From NCBI GenBank assembly GCA_020796225.1, contig CM036756.1, positions 58,868,616-58,932,615 of the forward strand: a DNA stretch of 64,000 nt, read 5' to 3'. The translations under genes and the position numbers were made by a program. This stretch comes from Arion vulgaris (lineage: Eukaryota; Mollusca; Gastropoda; Stylommatophora; Arionidae). The notes beneath the pieces are model-generated. The model was not told the origin of the DNA. It did no database searches and saw only the letters and a program-made list of their open reading frames with translations. This document shows, one piece after another, positions 30,590 to 45,000 of the stretch (position 1 is the stretch's first letter; every line of letters begins with the position of its first letter).

Positions 30590-31060
30590 GTTTCTTTGTT
30601 TCGTTTGTTCTTCTCGTCCATTTTGATCATTCTTATTGTGATATAGAAACAGTCTTTGCCAAGAACGATTAGATACATTTTGATCATTCTTATTGTGATA
30701 TAGAAACAGTCTTTGCCAAGAACGATTAGATACATTTTGATCATTCTTATTGTGATATAGAAACAGTCTTTGCCAAGAACGATTAGATACATTTTGATCA
30801 TTCTTATTGTGATATAGAAACAGTCTTTGCCAAGAACGATTAGATACATTTTGATCATTCTTATTGTGATATAGAAACAGTCTTTGCCAAGAACGATTAG
30901 ATACATTTTGATCATTCTTATTGTGATATAGAAACAATCTTTGCCAAGTACATTCTTATTGTGATATAGAAACAGTCTTTGCCAAGAACGATTAGAACGT
31001 TGCGCCCCTTTAGACCTCTACTTGCGTTGGACGGGCGCATTCGAACCCGATGTTTTTGGC
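30590..31060 (-). mobile_element. SINE-A-like copy with internally expanded 57-bp unit
   Basis: TTCGTTTGTTCTTCTCGTCC (30599 on) and CTTTGCCAAGAACGATTAGA correspond to the 3' end of SINE-A at 45-302. Past the array, TTTAGACCTCTACTTGCGTT and CGCATTCGAACCCGATG continue it. Between them a 57-bp stretch is repeated. Confidence 0.65.
30619..30992. repeat. 57-bp tandem array, ~6.5 copies
   Basis: Near-identical units CATTTTGATCATTCTTATTG ... CAAGAACGATTAGATA start at 30619, 30676 and so on. The last full unit is followed by a truncated one. Since 57 is a multiple of three, one minus frame stays open and would encode a 19-residue repeat. That is a by-product, not a gene. Confidence 0.95.
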
Positions 31061-31373
31061 TTAAGGAAATGGTCGAGTCTTGTCTTGCGGACAGTCAAAC
31101 ACTTTCCTTTCCTTTGCGTGTACAATTTCTCTTTAATGATCCTTTAACGCCGTATATTTGGGCTTGGATCTACGCCAAAGAGCCTTTTGTACTTTTCAAC
31201 TTTGTCGGACTGTGTGAGGTCGTTCGATGATGTGAGCCAAAACAAGATTAGAGAGAAGAAGAAGAAGAAGTCGCTGAACATTTGAAGATATTGCAAAAGA
31301 GATTGGAACCAAAATGGACATAACCGGGTTGCAATGAAAATATTTCAAATTTAAACTGAAACGAAAATAAAAA
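31061..31373. other. No gene recognised
   Basis: A GAAGAAGAAGAAG run (31255-31270) may be another retroelement tail. No domain. Confidence 0.3.
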
Positions 31374-32458
31374 AGAAGAATATAACTATGACTTCAGGTT
31401 TAACTGAGTCGTCTAAGTATATATACACATGGTAACATTTCTGGTGAGAAGAATATAACTATGACTTCAGGCTTAACTGAGTTGTCTAAGTATATATACA
31501 CATGGTAACATTTCTGGTGAGAAGAATATAGCTATGACTTCAGGTTTAACTGAGTCGTCTAAGTATATATACACATGGTAACATTTCTGGTGAGAAGAAT
31601 ATAGCTATGACTTCAGGTTTAACTGAGTCGTCTAAGTATATATACACATGGTAACATTTCTGGTGAGAAGAATATAGCTATGACTTCAGGCTTAACTGAG
31701 TCGTCTAAGTATATATACACATGGTAACATTTCTGGTGAGAAGAATATAGCTATGACTTCAGGCTTAACTGAGTTGTCTAAGTATATATACACATGGTAA
31801 CATTTCTGGTGAGAAGAATATAACTATGACTTCAGGCTTAACTGAGTTGTCTAAGTATATATACACATGGTAACATTTCTGGTGAGAAGAATATAACTAT
31901 GACTTCAGGCTTAACTGAGTTGTCTAAGTATATATACACATGGTAACATTTCTGGTGAGAAGAATATAGCTATGACTTCAGGCTTAACTGAGTTGTCTAA
32001 GTATATATACACATGGTAACATTTCTGGTGAGAAGAATATAGCTATGACTTCAGGCTTAACTGAGTCGTCTAAGTATATATACACATGGTAACATTTCTG
32101 GTGAGAAGAATATAGCTATGACTTCAGGCTTAACTGAGTTGTCTAAGTATATATACACATGGTAACATTTCTGGTGAGAAGAATATAGCTATGACTTCAG
32201 GCTTAACTGATTCAGTCCCGTGGAACACTGTAGTGCACATATTTCTTATCTGCGTGGCCCAAGCGTCGTTTAAAAGACGGCTACTATTACGTTGAGTTTT
32301 TATTAATTTTCACTCCGATTGTAGTTTTATATCAACCGGAAACTAAGTAGAAAGGAAGTACTAACGATAACCAAATCACAACATCGTGGTTTTGACTAGA
32401 ATCAGAAGTGAAACCAAGTTTAATTTTCGTTTTCAAGTTACCCTGTGATTAAAAAATA

Positions 32459-32761
32459 ATGTCTAACAATTCAGAGTCTAGAAATGGTTTGTTATCAGCT
32501 CGTTCTGCACGTTTTACAGCTGCAGAAGCGCGAGATTGGTTGCATGAAGATGTAGATACTGATAGTGAAGATAGTGAAGCTTCTGATTCTGATGACACAG
32601 AAGTTTGTGATTTAAATACGTCGATTATTAATAATTTAAATAATACTAGTAGTGTTTCCCAACCAGCTGCGAGAGGGCGTTGCCCCAGTCAGGTTCCAGG
32701 TGGTCGTGTTGCTAATTTGCGAACAGTTAGTAAACCATATATTCCGTCAATATTTTCTTAA
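32459..32761 (+). CDS. N-terminal remnant of piggyBac-like transposase, 100 aa
   Basis: The frame starts at an ATG (32459) after an AT-rich leader and ends at TAA (32759-32761). It has the N-terminal features of piggyBac transposases: a serine-rich start, then FTAAEARDWLHEDVDTDSED followed by SEASDSDDTEV, a strongly acidic stretch. A basic arginine- and glycine-containing end follows (RGRCPSQVPGGRV). The DDD catalytic core and C-terminal cysteine-rich domain are absent. Either the element is an internal-deletion derivative whose stop was acquired at the junction, or a short exon is retained. Whether it is expressed cannot be judged. It is the only frame here with gene-like composition and no interruption. 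Confidence 0.65.
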   Translation: MSNNSESRNGLLSARSARFTAAEARDWLHEDVDTDSEDSEASDSDDTEVCDLNTSIINNLNNTSSVSQPAARGRCPSQVPGGRVANLRTVSKPYIPSIFS

Positions 32762-33099
32762 TTTTTGTGTATTCATAAATGGATTACTTATATAAAGAGA
32801 GCAGTTACACTGACTTATTCACCATATTGTTCCTCAAGGCCCTTGGTAAGTTGGATTTTTTTCTCACAATTTCAATTAATTGTTTTATTACATGCTAATA
32901 TTTGTCATGCACAGTCAACACAACATTATATTTTCGCATACAATAAATATTTTAGGAAAGTACAATCATTTATCTTTAATTTGATATATAATAAGTTCAA
33001 CTTTAAATCATATTTAGAAACAATATTTTAATTTAACTAAAGTATGTGTGCAATATTTTTGAAGCTAAAAAATAATTCCGTCCAGAGGTGAAAAAACCT
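32762..33099. other. piggyBac-type element, non-coding 3' half
   Basis: AT-rich. An 88-codon frame (32765-33031) has no recognisable similarity to transposase and is probably non-coding. Confidence 0.5.
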
Positions 33100-36000
33100 G
33101 GTACTGAATCAGTTAACTGAGTTGTCTAAGTATATATACACATGGTAACATTTCTGGTGAGAAGAATATAACTATGACTTCAGGCTTAACTGAGTTGTCT
33201 AAGTATATATACACATGGTAACATTTCTGGTGAGAAGAATATAACTATGACTTCAGGTTTAACTGAGTAGTCTAAGTATATATAACATAGTAACATTTCT
33301 GGTGAGAAGAATATAACTATGACTTCAGGCTTAACTGAGTTGTCTAAGTATATATACACATGGTAACATTTCTGGTGAGAAGAATATAGCTATGACTTCA
33401 GGCTTAACTGAGTTGTCTAAGTATATATACACATGGTAACATTTCTGGTGAGAAGAATATAGCTATGACTTCAGGCTTAACTGAGTTGTCTAAGTATATA
33501 TACACATGGTAACATTTCTGGTGAGAAGAATATAACTATGACTTCAGGCTTAACTGAGTTGTCTAAGATATATACACATGGTAACATTTCTGGTGAGAAG
33601 AATAAGCTATGACTTCAGGTTTAACTGAGTCTGTCTAAGTATATATACACATGGTAACATTTCGGTGAGAAGAATATAGCTATGACTTCAGGTTTAACTA
33701 GTCGTCTAAGATATATACACATGGTAACATTTCTGGTGAGAAGAATATAGCTGGACTTCAGGCTTAACTGAGTCGTCTAAGTATATATACACATGGTAAC
33801 ATTTCTGGTGAGAAGAATATAGCTATGACTTCAGGCTTAACTGAGTGTCTAAGCATATATACACATGGTAACATTTCTGGTGAGAAGAATATATATGACT
33901 TAGGCTTAACTGAGTTGTCTAAGTATATATACACATGGTAACATTTCTGGTGAGAAGAATATAACTATGACTTCAGGCTTAACTGAGTTGTCTAAGATAT
34001 ATACATGGTAACATTTCTGGTGAGAAGAATATAGCTATGACTTCAGGCTTAACTGAGTTGTCTAAGTATTATACACATGGTAAATTTTGGAGAAGAATAT
34101 AGCTATGACTTCAGGCTTAACTGAGTCGTCTAAGTGTATATACACATGGTAACATTTCTGTGAGAAGAATATAGCTATGACTTAGGCTTAACTGAGTCGC
34201 TCTAAGTTATATACACATGGTAACATTTCTGGTGAGAAGAATATAGCTATGACTTCAGGCTTAACTGAGTGTCTAAGATATATACACATGGTAACATTTC
34301 TGGTGAGAAGAATATAGCTATGACTCAGGCTAACTGAGTCGTCTAGATATACCACATGGTACTTTCTGGTGAGAAGAATATAGCTATGATTTCAGGCTTA
34401 ACTGAGTTGTCAAGTATATATACACATGGTAAATATTCTGTGAGAAGAATATAGCTATGATCTTCAGGTTAACTGAGTGTCTAAGATATATACAGTCATA
34501 GGTAACATTTCTGGTGAGAAGATTAACATATGACTTCAGGTTAACTGAGTCGTTCTAAGTATATATCACATGGTAAATATTTCTGGTGAGAAGAATATAG
34601 CTTATGATCAGGCTTAACTGAGTTGTCTAAGTATATATACACATGGTAACATTTCTGGTGAGAAGAATATAACTATGACTTCAGGCTTAACTGAGTTGTC
34701 TAAGTATATATACACATGGTAACATTTCTGGTGAGAAGAATATAGCTATGACTTCAGGCTTAACTGAGTTGTCTAAGTATATATACACATGGTAACATTT
34801 CTGGTGAGAAGAATATAACTATGACTTCAGGCTTAACTGAGTTGTCTAAGATATATACACATGTAACATTTCTGGTGAGAAGAATATAACTATGACTTCA
34901 GGCTTAACTGAGTCGTCTACAAGTATATACACATGGTAACATTTCTGGTGAGAAGAATATAACTATGACTTCAGGCTTAACTGAGTTGTCTAAGTATATA
35001 TACACATGGTAACATTTCTGGTGAGAAGAATATAGCTATGACTTCAGGCTTAACTGAGTCGTCTACATATATACACATGTAACATTTCTGGTGAGAAGAA
35101 TATAGCTATGACTTCAGTTTTAACTGAGTTGTCTAAGCATATATACACATGGTAACATTTCTGGAGAGAAGAATATAGCTATGACTTCAGGCTTATCTGA
35201 GTTGTCTAAGTATATATACACATGGTAACATTTCTGGTGAGAAGAATATAGCTATGACTTCAGGTTTAACTGAGTCGTCTAAGTATATATACACATGGTA
35301 ACATTTCTGGTGAGAAGAATATAGCTATGACTTCAGGTTTAACTTAGTCGTTCAAGCATATATACACATGGTAACATTTCTGGTGAGAAGAATATAGCTA
35401 TGACTTCAGGCTTAACTGAGTCGTCTAAGTATATATACACATGGTAACATTTCTGGTGAGAAGAATATAGCTATGACTTCAGGCTTAACTGAGTTGTCTA
35501 AGTATATATACACATGGTAACATTTCTGGTGAGAAGAATATTACTATGACTTCAGGCTTAACTGAGTTGTCAGATATATACACATGGTAAATTCTAGTGA
35601 GAAGAATATAGCTATGACTTCAGGCTTAACTGAGTTGTCTAAGTATATATACACATGGTAACATTTCTGGTGAGAAGAATATAGCTATGACTTCAGGCTT
35701 AACTGAGTCGTCTAAGTGTATATAACATGGTAACATTTCTGGTGAGAAGAATAACTCATGACTTCAGGCTTAACTGAGTCGTCTAAGTATATATACACAT
35801 GGTAACATTTCTGGTGAGAGAGAATATAGCATGACTTCAGGCTTAACTGAGTTGTCTAAGTATATATACACATGGTAACATTTCTGGTGAGAAGAATATA
35901 GCTATGACTTCAGGCTTAACTGAGTTGTCTAAGTATATATACACATGGTAACATTTCTGGTGAGAAGAATATAACTATGACTTCAGGCTTAACTGAGTCG

Positions 36001-39000
36001 TCTAAGTATATATACACATGGTAACATTTCTGGTGAGAAGAATATAGCTATGACTTCAGGCTTAACTGAGTTGTCTAAGTATATATACACATGGTAACAT
36101 TTCTGGTGAGAAGAATATAACTATGACTTCAGGCTTAACTGAGCTGTTCAAGTATATACACATGGTAACATTTCTGGTGAGAAGAATATAGCTATGACTT
36201 CAGGCTTAACTGAGTTGTCTAAGTATATATACACATGGTAACATTTCTGGTGAGAAGAATATAACTATGACTTCAGGCTTAACTGAGTTGTCTAAGTATA
36301 TATACACATGGTAATATTTCTGGTGAGAAGAATATAACTATGACTTCAGGCTTAACTGAGTCGTCTAAGTATATATACACATGGTAACATTTCTGGTGAG
36401 AAGAATATAACTATGACTTCAGGCTTAACTGAGTTGTCTAAGTATATATACACATGGTAACATTTCTGGTGAGAAGAATATAGCTATGACTTCAGGTTTA
36501 ACTGAGTCGTCTAAGTATATATACATGGTAATATTTCTGGTGAGAAGAATATAGCTATGACTTCAGTTTTAACTGAGTTGTCTAAGTATATATACACATG
36601 GTAATATTTCTGGTGAGAAGAATATAGCTATGACTTCAGGCTTAACTGAGTTGTCTAAGTATATATACACATGGTAACATTTCTGGTGAGAAGAATATAG
36701 CTATGACTTCAGGTTTAACTGAGTCATTACATACTACATGGTAACATTTCTGGTGAGAAGAATATAGCTATGACTTCAGGTTTAACTTAGTCGTCTAAGT
36801 ATATATACACATGGTAACATTTCTGGTGAGAAGAATATAGCTATGACTTCAGGCTTAACTGAGTCCTCTAAGTATATATACACATGGTAACATTTCTGGT
36901 GAGAAGAATATAACTATGACTTCAGGCTTAACTGAAGTGTCTAAGCATATATACATGGTAATATTTCTGGTGAGAAGAATATAGATGACTTCAGGCTTAA
37001 CTGAGTTGTCAAGATATATACACATGGTAACATTTCTGGTGAGAAGAATATAGCATGACTTCAGGCTAACTGAGTTGTCTAAGTATATACACATGGTAAC
37101 ATTTCTGGTGAGAAGAATATAACTATGACTTCAGGCTTATCTGAGTTGTCTAAGTATATATACACATGGTAACATTTCTGGTGAGAAGAATATAGCTATG
37201 ACTTCAGGCTTAACTGAGTAGTCTAAGTATATATACACATGGTAACATTTCTGGTGAGAAGAATATAGCTATGACTTCAGGTTTAACTGAGTTGTCTAAG
37301 TATATATACACATGGTAACATTTCTGGTGAGAAGAATATAGCTATGACTTCAGGCTTAACTGAGTTGTCTAAGTATATATACACATGGTAACATTTCTAG
37401 TGAGAAGAATATAACTATGACTTCAGGCTTAACTGAGTTGTCTAAGTATATATACACATGGTAACATTTCTGGTGAGAAGAATATAACTATGACTTCAGG
37501 TTTAACTGAGTTGTCTAAGTATATATACACATGGTAACATTTCTGGTGAGAAGAATATAACTATGACTTCAGGCTTAACTGAGTTGTTCTAAGTATATAT
37601 ACACATGGTAACATTTCTGGTGAGAAGAATATAGCTATGACTTCAGGCTTAACTGAGTTGTCTAAGTATATATACACATGGTAACATTTCTGGTGAGAAG
37701 AATATAACTATGACTTCAGGCTTAACTGAGTTGTTCAAGTATATATACACATGGTAACATTTCTGGTGAGAAGAATATAACTATGACTTCAGGCTTAACT
37801 GAGTTGTCTAAGTATATATACAATGGTAACATTTCTGGTGAGAAGAATATAGCATGATAGGCTTAACTGAGTTGTCTAAGTATATATACACATGGTAACA
37901 TTTCTGGTGAGAAGAATATAGCTATGACTTCAGGCTTAACTGAGTTGTCTAAGTATATATACACATGGTAACATTTCTGGTGAGAAGAATATAACTATGA
38001 CTTCAGGCTTAACTGAGTTGTCTAAGTATATATACACATGGTAACATTTCTGTGGAGAAGAATATAACTATGACTTCAGGTTTAACTGAGTTGTTCAAGA
38101 TATATACACATGGTAACATTTCTGGTGAGAAGAATATAACTATGACTTCAGGTTTAACTGAGTTGTCTAAGTATATATACACATGGTAACATTTCTGTTG
38201 AGAAGAATATAGCTATGACTTCAGGTTTAACTGAGTTGTCTAAGCATATACACATGGTAACATTTCTGGAGAAGAATATAACTCTATGACTTCAGGCTTA
38301 ACTGAGTCGTCTAAGTATATATACACATGGTAACATTTCTGGTGAGAAGAATATAGCTATGACTTCAGGCTTAACTGAGTTGTCTAAGTATATATACACA
38401 TGGTAACATTTCTGGTGAGAAGAATATAACTATGACTTCAGGCTTAACTGAGTTGTCTAAGTATATATACATGGTAACATTTCTGAGAAGAATATAATCA
38501 TGACTTCAGCTAACTGAGTCGTTCAAGTATATATACACATGGTAACATTTCTGGTGAGAAGAATATAACTATGACTTCAGGTTTAACTGAGTCAGTCTAA
38601 GTATATATACACATGGAAATTTCTGGTAGAAGAATATAGCCATGACTCAGGCTAACTGAGTCGCTACAGTATATACACATGGTAACATTTCTGGTGAGAA
38701 GAATATAGCTATGACTTCAGGCTTAACTGAGTTGTTCTAAGATATATACACATGGTAACATTTCCGGTGAGAAGAATATAACTATGACTTCAGGTTTAAC
38801 TGAGTTGTCTAAGTATATATACACATGGTAACATTTCTGGTGAGAAGAATATAGCTATGACTTCAGGCTTAACTGAGTTGTCTAAGTATATATACACATG
38901 GTAACATTTCTGGTGAGAAGAATATAACTATGACTTCAGGCTTAACTGAGTTGTCTAAGTATATATACACATGGTAACATTTCTGGTGAGAAGAATATAA

Positions 39001-42000
39001 CTATGACTTCAGGCTTAACTGAGTCGTCTAAGTATATATACACATGGTAACATTTCTGGTGAGAAGAATATAACTATGACTTCAGGTTTAACTGAGTCGT
39101 CTAAGTATATATACACATGGTAACATTTCTGGTGAGAAGAATATAGCTATGACTTCAGGCTAACTGAGTCGTCTAACATATATACACATGGTAACATTTC
39201 TGGTGAGAAGAATATAGCTATGACTTCAGGCTTAACTGAGTTGTCTAAGTATATATACACATGGTAAATTTCCGGTAGAGAAGAATATAATATGGACTTA
39301 GGTTTAACTGAGTTGTCTAAGTATATATACACATGGTAACATTTCTGGTGAGAAGAATATAGCTATGACTTCAGGTTTAACTGAGTTGTCTAAGTATATA
39401 TACACATGGTAACATTTCTGAGAGAAGAATATAGCTATGACTTCATGCTTAACTGAGTTGTCTAAGTATATATACACATGGTAACATTTCTGGTGAGAAG
39501 AATATAGCTATGACTTCAGGCTTAACTGAGTTGTCTACATATATACACATGGTAACATTTCTGGAGAAAGAATATAACATGACTTCAGGCTTAACTGAGT
39601 TGTCTACATATATACACATGGTAACATTTCTGGTAGAAGAATAGCTATGACTTCAGGTTTAACTGAGTTGTCTAAGCTTATATACACATGGTAACATTTC
39701 TGAGAGAAGAATATAACTATGACTTCAGGCTTAACTGAGTTGTCTAAGTATATATACACATGGTAACATTTCTGGTGAGAAGAATATAACTATGACTTCA
39801 GGCTTAACTGAGTTGTCTCAAGTATATATCACATGGTAACATTTCTGGTGAGAAGAATATAACTATGACTTCATGCTAACTGAGTTGTCTAGTATATAAC
39901 ACATGGTAACATTTCTGGTGAGAAGAATATAGCTATGACTTCAGGCTTAACTGAGTTGTCTAAGTATATATACACATGGTAACATTTCTGGTGAGAAGAA
40001 TATAGCTATGACTTCAGGCTTAACTGAGTTGTCTAAGTATATATACACATGGTAACATTTCTGGTGAGAAGAATATAACTATGACTTCAGGCTAACTGAG
40101 TCGTCTAAGATATATACACAATGGTAACATTTCTAGTGAGAAGAATATAGCTATGACTTCAGGCTTAACTGAGTTGTCTAAGTATATATACACATGGTAA
40201 ATATTCTGGTGAGAAGAATATAACTATGACTTCAGAGCTTAACTGAGTTGTCTAAGATATATCACATGGTAACATTTCTGGTGAGAAGAATATAACTATG
40301 ACTTCAGGCTTAACTGAGTGTCTAAGTATATACACATGGTAACATTTCTGGTGAGAAGAATATAACTATGACTTCAGGTTTAACTGAGTGTCTAAGCATA
40401 TATACACATGGTAACATTTCTGGTGAGAAGAATATAGCTATGACTTCAGGCTTAACTGAGTCCTCTAAGTATATATACACATGGTAAATATTTCTGGAGA
40501 AGAATATAGCTATGACTTCAGGCTTAACTGAGTTGTCTAGTCATATATAACACATGGTAACATTTCCGGTGAGAAGAATATAACTATGACTTCAGGTTTA
40601 ACTGAGTTGTCTAAGTATATATACACATGGTAACATTTCTGGTGAGAAGAATATAGCTATGACTTCCAGGTTTAACTGAGTTGTCTAAGTATATATACAT
40701 ATGTAACATTTCTGGTGAGAAGAATATAGCTATGACTTCAGGTTAACTGAGTTGTCTAAGTATATATACACATGGTAACATTTCTGGTGAGAAGAATATA
40801 GCTATGACTTCATGCTTAACTGAGTTGTCTAAGTATATATACACATGGTAACATTTCTGGTGAGAAGAATATAATCTATGACTTCAGGCTTAACTGAGTT
40901 GTCAAGATATATACACATGGTAACATTTCTGGTGAGAAGAATATAGCTATGACTTCAGGTTTAACTGAGTTGTCTAAGTTTATATACACATGGTAACATT
41001 TCTGGTGAGAAGAATATAACTATGACTTCAGGCTTAACTGAGTTGTCTAAGTATATATACACATGGTAACATTTCTGGTGAGAAGAATATAGCTATGACT
41101 TCAGGCTTAACTGAGTTGTCTAAGTATATACACATGGTAACATTCTGGTGAGAAGAATATAACTGGACTTCAGGCTTAACTGAGTTGTCTAGATATATAC
41201 ACATGGTAACATTTCTGGTGAGAAGAATATAACTATGACTTCATGCTTAACTGAGTTGTCACATATATACACATGGTAACATTTCTGGTGAGAAGAATAT
41301 AGCTATGACTTCAGGCTTAACTGAGTTGTCTAAGTATATATACACATGGTAACATTTCTGGTGAGAAGAATATAGCTATGACTTCAGGCTTAACTGAGTT
41401 GTCTAAGTATATATACACATGGTAACATTTCTGGTGAGAAGAATATAACTATGACTTCAGGCTTAACTGAGTCGTCTAAGTATATATACACATGGTAACA
41501 TTTCTGGTGAGAAGAATATAGCTATGACTTCAGGCTTAACTGAGTCGTCTCAAGATATATACACATGGTAAAATTTCTGGTGAGAAGAATATAACTATGA
41601 CTTCAGGTTTAACTGAGTCGTCTAAGTATATATACAACAGTAACATTTCTGAGTGAGAAGAATATAGCATGACTTCAGGCTTAACTGAGTTATCTAGTAT
41701 ATATACACATGGTAACATTTCTGGTGAGAAGAATATAGCTATGACTTCAGGCTTAACTGAGTCGTCTAAGTATATATACACATGGTAATATTTCTGGTGA
41801 GAAGAATATAACTATGACTTCAGGCTTAACTGAGTCGTTAAAGTATATATACACATGGTAACATTTCTGTTGAGAAGAATATAGCTATGACTCAGGTTTA
41901 ACTGAGTGCTAAGTATATATACACATGGTAACATTTCTGGTGAGAAGAATATAGCTATGACTTCAGGTTTAACTGAGTCGTCTAAGTATATATACACATG

Positions 42001-45000
42001 GTAACATTTCTGGTGAGAAGAATATAGCTATGACTTCAGGTTTAACTGAGTCTTAAGTATATATACACATGGTAACATTTCTGGTGAGAAGAATATAGCT
42101 ATGACTTCAGGCTTAACTGAGTCGTCTAAGTATATATACACATGGTAACATTTCTGGTGAGAAGAATATAGCTATGACTTCAGGTTTAACTGAGTCGTCT
42201 AAGTATATATACACATGGTAACATTTCTGGTGAGAAGAATATAGCTATGACTTCAGGTTTAACTGAGTCGTCTAAGTATATATACACATGGTAACATTTC
42301 GTAGAAGAATATAGTTATGACTTAAGGTTTAACTGAGTCGTCTAAGTATATATACACATGGTAACATTTCTGTGAGAAGAATATAACATGACTTCAGGTT
42401 TAACTGAGTCGTCTAAGCATATATACATGGTAACATTTCTGGTGAGAAGAATATAGCTATGACTTCAGGCTTAACTGAGTTGTCTAAGTATATATACACA
42501 TGGTAACATTTCTGGTGAGAAGAATATAACTATGACTTCAGGCTTAACTGAGTCGTCTAAGTATATATACACATGGTAACATTTCTGGTGAGAAGAATAT
42601 AGCTATGACTTCAGGTTTAACTGAGTCGTCTAAGTATATATACACATGGTAACATTTCTGGTGAGAAGAATATAGCTATGACTTCAGGCTTAACTGAGTT
42701 GTCTAAGTATATATACACATGGTAACATTTCTGGTGAGAAGAATATAGCTATGACTTCAGGTTTAACTGAGTCGTTCAAGTATATACACATGGTAACATT
42801 TCTGGTGAGAAGAATATAGCTATGACTTCAGGTTTAACTGAGTCGTCTAAGTATATATACACATGGTAATATTTCTGGTGAGAAGAATATAACTATGACT
42901 TCAGGTTTAACTGAGTTGTCTAAGTATATATACACATGGTACATCTGTGAGAAGAATATAGCTATGACTTCAGGCTTAACTGAGTCGTTCAACATATATA
43001 CACATGGTAAAATTTCTGGTGAGAAGAATATAACTATGACTTCAGGTTTAACTGAGTCGTCTAAGTATATATACACATGGTAACATTTCTGGTGAGAAGA
43101 ATATAGCTATGACTTCAGGCTTAACTGAGTTGTCTAAGTATATATACACATGGTAACATTTCTAGTGAGAAGAATATAGCTATGACTTCAGGCTTAACTG
43201 AGTCGTCTAAGTATATATACACATGGTAATATTTCTGGTGAGAAGAATATAACTATGACTTCAGGCTTAACTGAGTCGTTAAAGTATATATACACATGGT
43301 AACATTTCTGTTGAGAAGAATATAGCTATGACTTCAGGTTTAACTGAGTCGTCTAAGTATATATACACATGGTAACATTTCTGGTGAGAAGAATATAGCA
43401 TGACTTCAGGTTTAACTGAGTCGCCAAGTATATACATACTGGTAACATTTTAGAGAAGAATATAGCTATGACTTCAGGTTTAACTGAGTCGCTCAAGTAT
43501 ATATACATGGTAACATTTCTGTGAGAAGAATATAGCTATGACTTCAGGCTTAACTGAGTCGTTCTAAGTATATATACACATGGTAATACTTTGGTGAGAA
43601 GAATATAGCTATGACTTCAGGTTTAACTGAGTCGTCTAAGTATATATACACATGGTAAATTTCGATGAGAAATATAGCTATGACTTCAGGTTTAACTGAG
43701 TCGTCTAAGATATATACACATGAATATTTCCGGTGAGAAGAATATAGTTATGACTTAAGGTTTAACTGAGTCGTCTAAGTATATATACACATGGTAACAT
43801 TTCTGGTGAGAAGAATATAACTATGACTTCAGGTTTAACTGAGTCGTCTAAGTATATATACACATGGTAACATTTCTGGTGAGAAGAATATAGCTATGAC
43901 TTCAGGCTTAACTGAGTTGTCTAAGTATATATACACATGGTAACATTTCTGGTGAGAAGAATATAACTATGACTTCAGGCTTAACTGAGTCGTCTACATA
44001 TATACACATGTAACATTTCTGGTGAGAAGAATATAAGCTATGACTTCGTGTTTAACTGAGTCGTCTAAGTATATATACACATGGTAACATTTCTGGTGAG
44101 AAGAATATAGCTATGACTTCAGGCTTAACTGAGTTGTCTAAGTATATATACACATGGTAACATTTCTAGTGAGAAGAATATAGCTATGACTTCAGGTTTA
44201 ACTGAGTCGTCTAAGTATATATACACATGGTAACATTTCTGGTGAGAAGAATATAGCTATGACTTCAGGTTTAACTGAGTTGTTCAAGTATATATACACA
44301 TGGTAACATTTCTGGTGTGAAGAATATAACTATGACTTCAGGTTTAACTGAGTTGTCTAAGTATATACACATGGTAACATTTCTGGTGAGAAGAATATAA
44401 CTATGACTTCAGGCTTAACTGAGTCGTCTACATATATACACATGGTAACATTTCTGGTGAGAAGAATATAACTATGACTCAGGCTTAACTGAGTTGTCTA
44501 AGTATATAACACATGGTAACATTTCTGGTAGAAGAATATAACTATGACTTCAGGCTTAACTGGAGTTGTCTAAGATATATACACATGGTAACATTTCTGG
44601 TGAGAAGAATATAGCTATGACTTCAGGCTTAACTGAGTTGTCTAAGTATATATACACATGGTAACATTTCTGGTGAGAAGAATATAGCTATGACTTCAGG
44701 TTTAACTGAGTTGTCTAAGTATATATACACATGGTAACATTTCTGGTGAGAAGAATATAACTATGACTTCAGGCTTAACTGAGTTGTCTAAGTATATATA
44801 CACATGGTAACATTTCTGGTGAGAAGAATATAACTATGACTTCAGGTTTAACTGAGTTGTTCAAGTATATATACACATGGTAACATTTCTGGTGAGAAGA
44901 ATATAGCTATGACTTCAGGATTAACTGAGTTGTCTAAGTATATATACACATGGTAACATTTCTGGTGAGAAGAATATAACTATGACTTCAGGCTTAACTG

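Larger units (their letters stand above)
32207..33112 (+). mobile_element. piggyBac-type element, 906 bp, internally deleted
   Basis: TTAA stands immediately outside both ends (32203-32206 and 33113-33116), and satellite sequence resumes on each side. Terminal inverted repeats are CTGATTCAGT(C/A)CC (32207-32219 and complement at 33100-33112). TTAA-specific duplication with short inverted ends is diagnostic of piggyBac. An autonomous element needs about 2 kb of transposase; only a first-exon-sized frame is present. Confidence 0.9.

Noticed and set aside
30551..30937. 128-codon minus frame with a 19-residue repeat
   Set aside because: The DNA unit is 57 bp, so any stop-free frame repeats every 19 codons. 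The array derives from SINE-A.
15504..30992. Link between the two 57-bp arrays because of equal unit length
   Set aside because: Their sequences are unrelated; one adjoins SINE-F, the other is built from SINE-A.
36855..43083. Short minus frames in the 73-bp satellite with YIYLD-x-SVKPEV repeats
   Set aside because: Periodic translation of the monomer; indels change frame repeatedly and lengths stay under 82 codons.
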